DNA from: Desulfobacteraceae bacterium
GTDB lineage: Bacteria; Desulfobacterota; Desulfobacteria; Desulfobacterales; BuS5
Direction of reading: 5' to 3'
DNA: 7,272 bases
Assembly (NCBI GenBank): GCA_030592105.1
Contig: JAUVKE010000122.1
Span: forward strand, 1 to 7,272
Position numbers and translations under genes: made by a program. The notes under the pieces were generated by a model. The model saw only the letters and a list, made by a program, of their open reading frames with translations. It was not told where the DNA came from and ran no database searches. Positions within the stretch are counted from its first letter, which is position 1; the number at the start of each line of letters is the position of its first letter. This document shows positions 1-5,271 of this stretch, one piece after another.

Positions 1-1
1 A

Positions 2-136
2 GCCAGGCTAATCAGGGAAAATGTTTCTCCTTACGAGGCGTGCAAAGCAGCCATATGTCTTCCCCTAACAGATGATGATAGAATCCAGGAAACATTAAAT
101 GATCTGGTTGAAGATATTTTTGATATGGATGCATAG
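2..136 (+). CDS. C-terminal fragment of a NorQ/CbbQ-type MoxR AAA+ ATPase (5' end outside window)
   Basis: Only the last 44 codons and the TAG stop are present; the gene begins before the window. The peptide contains RLIRENVSPYEACKAAI followed by LPLTDD and an acidic, helical tail. From memory this matches the C-terminal lid helices of the NorQ/NirQ/CbbQ branch of MoxR AAA+ ATPases, which read roughly 'LI..GI.P..AC..AI..PLTDD...L..LI...F'. Those ATPases form cytoplasmic hexamers that work with a NorD/CbbO VWA protein to activate metalloenzymes. A NorD-like protein lies downstream at 2411-5173, which supports the call. The Walker A and B motifs and the arginine finger are not in the window, so the family assignment rests on a short tail plus context. 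It could also be another MoxR subfamily or an unrelated helical C-terminus. Confidence 0.65.
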   Translation, partial: ARLIRENVSPYEACKAAICLPLTDDDRIQETLNDLVEDIFDMDA

Positions 137-185
137 TTTTGTGTTCCGGCGTTATTTTTGAGCGAACCCTCAGGGGAAAATCAAA

Positions 186-214
186 TTGACAAACGGTATT
201 ACTTTAGTTATACT
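186..214 (+). promoter_or_regulatory. Sigma-70-type promoter of the toxin-antitoxin operon
   Basis: A perfect -35 hexamer TTGACA (186-191) and a near-consensus -10 hexamer TATACT (209-214) are separated by exactly 17 bases. Transcription would start near 220-222, leaving a leader of about 58 bases before the antitoxin ATG at 279. It is the best promoter match I could find in the window, and it sits just before a self-contained toxin-antitoxin pair. Confidence 0.75.
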
Positions 215-217
215 TTA
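196..217 (+). promoter_or_regulatory. Putative operator for autoregulation by the antitoxin
   Basis: Two patterns overlap the spacer and the -10 box. One is an imperfect inverted repeat, GTATTAC-TTTA-GTTATAC (196-213), whose arms differ at one position. The other is a direct repeat TACTTTA at 200-206 and 211-217, offset by 11 bases, about one helical turn. Ribbon-helix-helix antitoxins usually bind such short repeats over their own promoter. That the antitoxin binds here is inferred from position and family. Confidence 0.45.
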
Positions 218-278
218 CACATTGCTGTGCCCTTACTACGTATTTTAAAACAATATATTAAGAAACAAAAATATTCTT

Positions 279-515
279 ATGAAAACTGCAATTTCAATTC
301 CTGACAAACTATTTTTTGCTGCTGACCAGTATGCAAAAAATCACGGATTTTCTCGTAGCAATCTCTACACAAAAGCCGTTGCTCAATTTCTTGAGCAACA
401 CCCTGCTGACTATATTACTAACCAACTTAATAAGGTTTATCCAGCCGAGCCTTCAAAATTACATCAAAACCTTTCCGCCATGCAATTTAATTCTATTGAA
501 AAAGAAGAATGGTAA
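279..515 (+). CDS. Ribbon-helix-helix (CopG/MazE-like) antitoxin
   Basis: This 78-residue protein is the likely antitoxin and operon autorepressor of a type II toxin-antitoxin pair. Residues 2-8 (KTAISIP) form the DNA-binding beta strand typical of ribbon-helix-helix proteins. Helix A is about residues 9-22, a turn with GFSRSN follows, and helix B is about residues 25-39 (LYTKAVAQFLEQH). The remaining ~38 residues look flexible and carry an acidic, aromatic end (EKEEW), as expected for a tail that wraps the toxin. The stop overlaps the toxin start (ATGGTAA, 509-515), implying translational coupling. The ATG at 279 has only a weak purine-rich region upstream but begins exactly at the conserved strand. 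Strong promoter and operator-like repeats lie at 186-217. Family assignment is firm; the label MazE is used only in the broad sense of a MazF partner. Confidence 0.88.
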   Translation: MKTAISIPDKLFFAADQYAKNHGFSRSNLYTKAVAQFLEQHPADYITNQLNKVYPAEPSKLHQNLSAMQFNSIEKEEW

Positions 516-853
516 TAAAACGTGGAGAGATCTGGTGGGCCAAGCTGCCTGAACCAGTCGGGTCAGGGCCTGGTCACAAAAAACCATTAGTTATTATCCA
601 GTCAAACGAATTCAATAGCAGTAATATTAACACTATTATTGCAGTAGCTATAACGACTAATATACATTTGGCAGCGGCACCCGGTAATATTTTGCTTTCG
701 ATTAAGAAATCAAAATTACCCAAAAAAAGTGTTGTGAATATTTCTCAATTAATTACCATCGACAAATCGTTTTTCACAGAAAGAATTCATACTTTATCCA
801 ACAAAGTAATGGAACAAATTGACGATGGAATAAGATTAGTACTGAAGCTTTAA
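509..853 (+). CDS. MazF/PemK-family endoribonuclease toxin
   Basis: The protein has 114 residues, the usual length for MazF/PemK toxins, which are cytoplasmic sequence-specific mRNA interferases neutralised by the cognate antitoxin. Family marks in order are RGEIWWAKLPEP (5-16), the G-S-x-P-G-H turn (18-23), the KPLVIIQS strand (25-32), AITTN (47-51), the SVVNISQLITIDKSF segment and the C-terminal helix ending RLVLKL. The Thr after Ala-Ile (T49) sits where the catalytic Thr of Bacillus subtilis MazF lies. The residue just before Pro26 is Lys25, where many family members have the catalytic Arg. The start codon lies inside the antitoxin stop, so translation is probably coupled; GAAAAAGAAG just upstream is only a weak ribosome site. 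The gene appears intact, with no frameshift. Whether it is active is not shown by sequence, given the Arg-to-Lys change. Confidence 0.93.
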   Translation: MVIKRGEIWWAKLPEPVGSGPGHKKPLVIIQSNEFNSSNINTIIAVAITTNIHLAAAPGNILLSIKKSKLPKKSVVNISQLITIDKSFFTERIHTLSNKVMEQIDDGIRLVLKL

Positions 854-871
854 TACAGTAAGGGCTCGTCT

Positions 872-896
872 AAAAAAAGGCTGTGACTATTCAGCC
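872..896 (-). terminator. Possible rho-independent terminator reading on the minus strand
   Basis: On the minus strand a 5-bp stem GGCTG/CAGCC with an 8-base loop is followed directly by seven T (878 down to 872). The stem is short and no gene runs into it from the right on the minus strand. It could instead be part of a repeat element or stop antisense transcripts heading into the toxin-antitoxin operon. Confidence 0.3.
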
Positions 897-947
897 GATA
901 TGTATATAGACCGTCAAATAAATACTTTCACTCCGTTATCGGTGGCC

Positions 948-965
948 TGCGTATTACAATACGCA
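948..965. repeat. Perfect short palindrome in a repeat-like intergenic block
   Basis: TGCGTATT and AATACGCA form perfect 8-bp arms around a 2-base centre (AC). The flanks (CGTTATC and GGCC on the left, CCTTGTG on the right) have the same order as in the larger palindrome at 7191-7268 (CGTTACATC, GGCC, then CCTTGTA). I infer that this is the core of a degraded member of the same intergenic repeat class; identity outside the core is low. Confidence 0.5.
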
Positions 966-1086
966 TTCCTCCCTCTGCCCTTGTGCCAAATTTTGAAATC
1001 GGGTAATTATCTGACCATCTATTGAAAAAAATGTTTGAAAAATAACAGCTCTTGTGAAAACCTATAGTCACATTTAAAGAGTACCC

Positions 1087-1112
1087 GAACGAAAATCAAT
1101 TTTTTTTCTGCC
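1087..1112 (+). repeat. Short GAACGAAAAT/T-run motif, copy 1
   Basis: The block begins GAACGAAAAT, continues into a run of eight T and ends in CTGCC. A similar block occurs inverted at 2352-2375, and a diverged one occurs at 7172-7192, all intergenic. A ten-base match alone could be chance in this AT-rich DNA; the shared T-run and intergenic position are what suggest a common repeat edge. Confidence 0.35.
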
Positions 1113-1218
1113 GCAAAAATTGGAAAAATTAGCAGATTTCGTTCAGACACTGAATAAGTATTCTCAAACTGCCAATATTAAGGTTAATAATTTTAACTTG
1201 TTATTCTTGAGGTGTCTA

Positions 1219-2247
1219 ATGAGAATAGAATGTCCGGGTTGCGCTAAGGTATATAATATACCAGATGATCGGCTTCCTAAAAAAAAGACAGCCAGCTTTA
1301 ATTGCCAGGAATGTAAATATATTATTAAGCTTGATCTGGAAACAAAAGTTGTTCTGGGGCTAAACCCTGTGGAGGAGGAACAAATTATTTCCCCTCCCCC
1401 CGACCAGCTGGATGATCCTGCTTTAAAAAAGAAAATATTAAGAGCCTTAAAAGAGTTGCCCCCCATGCCCCAGGTTGTTTCAAAGGTCAGTGAAATTATG
1501 GCAAATCCCAAAATGGGGTTTAAAGATATAGCAAAGGTTCTTGAAACCGACCAGGCCATAGCCGCCTTACTTCTTAAAACCGCCAATTCACCATATTATG
1601 GAATGAGTGGAAAGGTTGGGACTATCCATCAGGCCATTGTCCTTTTAGGCTATGAAACTTTGGAAGAGGTGTTAACCGTGGTGGTTTCATCTGCCCTTTT
1701 GGGTAAAAGATTAAAGGGGTATGGAATGGACTCGGGTGATTTGTGGCAACACTCCCTTGCAGTGGCTCTCGGGTCCAAAATTATTGCCGGCCTGGTAAAT
1801 CCTTCTTTAGAGAATGAAGCGTTTTCTGCCGGATTAATTCATGACTCGGGCAAGCTTGTTCTAGACAGGTTTCTTGCTGAAAAAAAAGCAGGCTTTAAAA
1901 ACATATCACAAATGGAGCCTGGGGCAATTGTCCATCTTGAAAAACAATTTTTAGGGTTTGACCATGCAGAATTGGCATTTAAATTATGTGGCAAGTGGAA
2001 TATTCCACAAAATCAGTCCATAGCCATAAGGTTTCACCATAATCCCTCTGATTCCCAGGGGAGCCAGCTTGCCTATATACTCCATGCCGCAGATTTAATT
2101 GCGTTCATGGATGATTTGGGAATTGATGGTGTGCTTAATCAGATGGAAGATGGGGTGATGGAGTATCTTGGGATAGAATTTGACAAAATAGAAAAAATAC
2201 ATGAAGAGGCCAAGGAGTCCCTTGAAAAATTAATGCAGAATTTTTAA
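1219..2247 (+). CDS. Zinc-ribbon plus HDOD signalling protein
   Basis: This predicted 342-residue cytoplasmic protein has two parts. Residues 1-40 form a zinc ribbon of the MJ0042 type with two CxxC pairs (C5/C8 and C29/C32). After a linker rich in Glu, Asp and Pro, residues about 73-295 form an HDOD domain (LKELPPMPQV, the DQAIAALLLKTANS helix, GLIHDSGK). HDOD proteins are regulatory domains of the HD superfamily found in bacterial signal transduction; no specific role can be assigned. Metal-ligand-like residues are H178, H208-D209, H249, H273-H274 and D292, an unusually complete set. ATG 1219 is chosen because TTGAGGTG lies 4 bases upstream and the zinc ribbon begins at once. An in-frame TTG at 1120 would add 33 residues with no ribosome site. 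The gene lies between the presumed NorQ fragment and the NorD-like gene, but gaps of 365 and 163 bases argue against tight coupling. Confidence 0.88.
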   Translation: MRIECPGCAKVYNIPDDRLPKKKTASFNCQECKYIIKLDLETKVVLGLNPVEEEQIISPPPDQLDDPALKKKILRALKELPPMPQVVSKVSEIMANPKMGFKDIAKVLETDQAIAALLLKTANSPYYGMSGKVGTIHQAIVLLGYETLEEVLTVVVSSALLGKRLKGYGMDSGDLWQHSLAVALGSKIIAGLVNPSLENEAFSAGLIHDSGKLVLDRFLAEKKAGFKNISQMEPGAIVHLEKQFLGFDHAELAFKLCGKWNIPQNQSIAIRFHHNPSDSQGSQLAYILHAADLIAFMDDLGIDGVLNQMEDGVMEYLGIEFDKIEKIHEEAKESLEKLMQNF

Positions 2248-2251
2248 ACCT

Positions 2252-2327
2252 GCAGGGGTGCCCCTTGTGGGTACCCAAAATACAAAATATCCTCCAGCAA
2301 TGGGCAACCACAAGGGATTGCCCCTAC
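2252..2327. repeat. Long imperfect inverted repeat (GGGGC...CCCTTGTGG type)
   Basis: Left arm 2252-2277 and right arm 2301-2327 are reverse complements apart from a few mismatches and one gap; the loop is 23 bases. The best block is CCCTTGTGG (2262-2270) against CCACAAGGG (2308-2316), and the outer ends pair as AGGGG/CCCCT. I recall such GTAGGGGC...CCTTGTGG palindromes as dispersed repeats in many bacterial genomes. It starts 4 bases after the HDOD stop, so its RNA could fold and protect the 3' end or weaken read-through to the NorD-like gene. It has no U-run, so it is not a standard terminator. Confidence 0.8.
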
Positions 2328-2351
2328 TAAAATTTTGCCAAAGGCCGATAT

Positions 2352-2375
2352 GGGCGAAAAAAACAATTTTCGTTC
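2352..2375 (-). repeat. Short GAACGAAAAT/T-run motif, copy 2 (inverted)
   Basis: Read on the minus strand, this begins GAACGAAAATTG, continues into a seven-T run and ends CGCCC. It is an inverted partner of the block at 1087-1112, so the two bracket the HDOD gene. It also resembles 7172-7192 (GAACGAAATTGTTTG). The adjacent CAAAGGCCGA (2339-2348) also occurs at 7214-7223 in the end palindrome. Best seen as a remnant of the same repeat family. Confidence 0.4.
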
Positions 2376-2410
2376 AGGCATTATTTAGTTTTTATACGAG
2401 CAATGCGTAA

Positions 2411-5173
2411 ATGGTGTACCTTAAAAAATTATTATCTCAACTTGCTGTTGCCGACCCAGAAACAGCCGAAGCTGTTGCCGCAGGTTTTCGACAAAAAGAA
2501 TATACACCTTCTCCTGAAATAGCTGAAATCCTTGTTAGGGACGTTATATGGGGACTTTCCCTTGAATTATCCTGTGGTCGTGCCATTGCAGCAGGATATG
2601 TGAACCTTGCCGTGGAAAATTATCAGAATCGTCTCCACAAATACAGCTCTTTGGTACGCAGGGCTGGAGCAAAGGGGGCCACCCTGGGAAAAATAATGGC
2701 CGAATCCCTTGTACCGGTCTTAAAGCATGATGACAGGTTTGTTGATAATTTTTTACAAACAGTTACTATAATGGAAAATAAAGGGGTATATGTTTTAAAT
2801 TCTCCACTCAACGCTTTATCGGTAATCTTAAACTCCCGGGATTTTGAATCTGCATCTGCTCTCCTAAGCCTTTATTCCAGTATTTTTTCTTATGAATTAT
2901 CATATAACAGATGTAAGTATCTTGCCTTTACCATTTCCAGGGAGGTTCTTTCATTCTCAAAGGGGAAAAGGGGTTGGCAGATTGAACAACTACATCGGGT
3001 AATCAAGGTTTCTCCGGATCTTGCAGATCTGTTTTTTGAAGGAATGGATAAGGGTTTGCGTCTTCTTTCCCAGAAAGCTCTTTTCCGCTTTGTTCGGTCT
3101 GCTTTGACCAAATTCGAGCAAAATTCAAAACTAGGGGCAAAATTTTTAGCCCTGGAATCGAAACTGGGAATTGATACATATGAGAACATGTGTGTCACTG
3201 CTCCCCTTGTGCAGATTCAGGGCAGATTAAACCGCTACCTTGGCGCAAGGATAACTAATCCTCTTTTTGTACGTTCAATCTCTGAATTGCCGGAATTACA
3301 TTTGAAAAATATCGATGGCATCCCCATGGTATGTTCAGATGGAAAATATATTTATCTCCCTGATGAAATTGATCTCTTTGATAATAAGGAAAAAAATTTT
3401 GCTCTTTACAGGTTTCTTGTGGGGCTTGAAGCAGGATATTACGAATTTAATACATTCGATTTTGACCTGGATAAAATAGGAGAATACCCCGAAAGTCTGT
3501 ATATTTCAAATCCAAAGATGCAGAATGGAGTTTTTGATTTCGAGCTGTTTTTCTCATCCTTTCCTCTCCCGGAACTGGCAGCAGATCTGTTTTTAATATT
3601 TGAACATGGACGATTAAAGGTTTTACTCTCCAACCGTTATCCCGGCCTTTATAAACAGACTCTCACCATCCTTAAACAGGCAGGCCGAAAAATTTTAAAG
3701 GATGGGGACGGCACAGATGTGGTTTTTTTATTATATGCATGGATAGCCATCGATCTTTATCCCGATCAATTATCCCTTGAATACAAGACTCTGGCAAAAA
3801 GACTCTATTTGATCCCCGAACTTTTTGAGAATAAAATAAAAAAATGTCAAAATGTTGAGATATGCGCAGAACTGGTTATTGAAACCTACGGACTGGTGGA
3901 AAAGATTGTCAGGAAAACAGGTGAAAAAAAATTCCCAAAACCGGATTATGTCCCGATTAATCTCCCTTTTGGCCGCAGGTTAAGGCCTGAGCTTTTTTTT
4001 ATCTCCCATGGGGAAGAGGAAAAAATTGCAAACAGAATAAAACTGATAATTGAAAAAAAGGGATATAAGGTTTATAAATCTGATATACGGAAACATCTAA
4101 TGGATAATAAGGGGCATTTATCTTTAGACAAAATAGAAAAAATTATTATAAGTTATGCTGAAAATCGTCAGGATGATAAAATAACAGATCAAACCAGAAT
4201 TACCGGTTTATCAGAACTCGATTTTGCAGGGCTGCTGGCAAAAGAAGACCTTTGCACGGTCACAGCAGATTACGGTGCAGAGCATGTTTACCGATACAAG
4301 GAATGGGATTATACTTTAAATGATTATATTCACAATCACGTAAGGGTGCTCCACCGGGAGATTCCTGAAATTGATGGGAATTTTTACGCGGATACCATAA
4401 GACAAAACAGTGGTCTTGTTAAAAAGATTCGATATTCCTTTGAACTTCTTAAACCTTCGGGGCTTTCTATCTTGAGGAGATGGGTAGAAGGGGATGAATT
4501 TGACTACAGAGAGCTTTTGAATTTTGCAATTGATAAAAAAAGTGGCATACTCCCTTCTGACCGGCTTTATATTAAACGTGTAAAAGAGAACCGGGACGTG
4601 GCAGTATTACTCCTTATGGATCTGTCAAGATCGACTGCAAACAAGGTTGCAGGATCAAATAAAACAATTCTCGACGTTGAAAAGGAGGCGATAGTCCTTT
4701 TTTGTGAAGCATTGAGTGTGGTTGGGGACCGCTTTTCCATTGCCGGCTTTTCAGGAACAGGCCGATTAGGGGTCGATTATTTTTCTGTTAAGGAGTTTGA
4801 TGATAAAATGGGGACTTCTGTAAAGCAAAAAATAAACGCCTTAACCCCCAAAAGAAGTACCAGAATGGGGGCAGCAATCCGTCACGCCACAAGCCGTCTT
4901 GAAAAAATTTCTTCAAAAGTTCGTCTGCTTTTTATTATTGGGGATGGTTTTCCAAACGATACCGGATATAAACGGGATTATGCAATTAAAGATACACGCA
5001 GGGCAATTTCAGAAGCCTGCTCCAGAAACATTCATGCAAAGGCTTTAACCATAAATATCCAGGGAGACCCCAGGCTGGATGATCTTTTTGGAGCTGTTAA
5101 TCATAATGTCATATCTGATGTTCAGGAACTTCCCGACAGGCTTTTGCAAATATATAAGTTGTTGACAAAATAA
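2411..5173 (+). CDS. NorD/CbbO-like VWA-domain protein, enlarged
   Basis: This 920-residue protein lacks a signal peptide or clear membrane segment, so it is probably cytoplasmic. The C-terminal third is a VWA domain (about 728-920) with an apparently complete MIDAS metal site: D737-L-S739-R-S741, T817 in STRMGAAIRH, and D845 in FIIGDGFPND. Just before it, YRYKEWDYTLNDY is the segment that precedes VWA in NorD/CbbO proteins. The N-terminal ~300 residues look all-helical; residues 311-350 (GKYIYLP, then LYRFLVGLEAGYYEF) match the middle of NorD-like proteins. NorD proteins work with NorQ/CbbQ ATPases to activate metalloenzymes; the fragment at 2-136 may be the partner ATPase. At 920 residues it is longer than the ~640-780 I recall for NorD and CbbO. 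The start is uncertain: ATG 2411 has only a weak GAG ten bases upstream, and ATG 2403 is out of frame. The client is not apparent. Confidence 0.88.
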   Translation: MVYLKKLLSQLAVADPETAEAVAAGFRQKEYTPSPEIAEILVRDVIWGLSLELSCGRAIAAGYVNLAVENYQNRLHKYSSLVRRAGAKGATLGKIMAESLVPVLKHDDRFVDNFLQTVTIMENKGVYVLNSPLNALSVILNSRDFESASALLSLYSSIFSYELSYNRCKYLAFTISREVLSFSKGKRGWQIEQLHRVIKVSPDLADLFFEGMDKGLRLLSQKALFRFVRSALTKFEQNSKLGAKFLALESKLGIDTYENMCVTAPLVQIQGRLNRYLGARITNPLFVRSISELPELHLKNIDGIPMVCSDGKYIYLPDEIDLFDNKEKNFALYRFLVGLEAGYYEFNTFDFDLDKIGEYPESLYISNPKMQNGVFDFELFFSSFPLPELAADLFLIFEHGRLKVLLSNRYPGLYKQTLTILKQAGRKILKDGDGTDVVFLLYAWIAIDLYPDQLSLEYKTLAKRLYLIPELFENKIKKCQNVEICAELVIETYGLVEKIVRKTGEKKFPKPDYVPINLPFGRRLRPELFFISHGEEEKIANRIKLIIEKKGYKVYKSDIRKHLMDNKGHLSLDKIEKIIISYAENRQDDKITDQTRITGLSELDFAGLLAKEDLCTVTADYGAEHVYRYKEWDYTLNDYIHNHVRVLHREIPEIDGNFYADTIRQNSGLVKKIRYSFELLKPSGLSILRRWVEGDEFDYRELLNFAIDKKSGILPSDRLYIKRVKENRDVAVLLLMDLSRSTANKVAGSNKTILDVEKEAIVLFCEALSVVGDRFSIAGFSGTGRLGVDYFSVKEFDDKMGTSVKQKINALTPKRSTRMGAAIRHATSRLEKISSKVRLLFIIGDGFPNDTGYKRDYAIKDTRRAISEACSRNIHAKALTINIQGDPRLDDLFGAVNHNVISDVQELPDRLLQIYKLLTK

Positions 5174-5271
5174 TGTTTTTTGATATTTTTATACGTATAT
5201 TTTAGGATTTTTAAAAAAAAATATCCATAATTGACTAAAAAAATATAATTATCCAAGGAGTTGTGAATTGC
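5174..5271. other. AT-rich spacer before the acyl-CoA dehydrogenase gene
   Basis: The 98-base spacer is almost entirely A and T. It includes a 10-bp palindrome TATACGTATA (5190-5199) that could be an operator, and weak A/T stems with no G/C core. No correctly spaced promoter pair is evident, so I cannot say whether the next gene has its own promoter. Confidence 0.35.
5255..5260 (+). promoter_or_regulatory. Strong Shine-Dalgarno that decides the acyl-CoA dehydrogenase start
   Basis: AAGGAG lies 11 bases before ATG 5272 but only 2 bases before the in-frame GTG at 5263. Two bases is too close for initiation, so ATG 5272 is the better start even though 11 bases is on the long side. Confidence 0.75.

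Larger units (their letters stand above)
854..1218. other. Intergenic region with repeat-like DNA, no supported gene
   Basis: No convincing reading frame covers this 365-base stretch between the toxin stop and the HDOD gene. It contains a hairpin facing the minus strand (872-896), a perfect 8-bp palindrome (948-965) inside repeat-like sequence, and a GAACGAAAAT/T-run motif (1087-1112) that recurs elsewhere in the window. A-rich stretches around 1021-1045 resemble -35 boxes (TTGAAA), but none has a correctly spaced -10 box, so I do not call a promoter for the HDOD gene. Confidence 0.6.

Noticed and set aside
316..552. 78-codon + strand frame overlapping the antitoxin
   Set aside because: It lies out of frame over the clear ribbon-helix-helix and MazF genes and its translation is low-complexity and hydrophobic with no family match.
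1022..1068. TTGAAA and TATAGT boxes as a promoter for the HDOD gene
   Set aside because: The spacing between usable hexamers is 22 bases or more, outside the normal 16-18.
1120..1218. TTG start that would add 33 residues to the HDOD protein
   Set aside because: There is no ribosome site before 1120 and the added residues are not domain-like. ATG 1219 has GAGGTG upstream and begins exactly at the zinc ribbon.
1164..1586. 140-codon minus-strand frame inside the HDOD gene
   Set aside because: It is antisense to a well-supported gene and its translation (rich in Ser, Phe and Leu) shows no domain. The same applies to the shorter minus-strand frames within the NorD-like and dehydrogenase genes.
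2403..2411. ATG 2403 as the start of the NorD-like gene
   Set aside because: It is in a different frame from the NorD-like protein.
5205..5226. Hairpin GGATTTTT...AATATCC as a terminator for the NorD-like gene
   Set aside because: The stem is almost all A-T with a bulge and lacks a G/C core; too weak to call.
5263..5271. In-frame GTG start for the acyl-CoA dehydrogenase
   Set aside because: AAGGAG ends only 2 bases before it, too close for initiation; ATG 5272 fits better.
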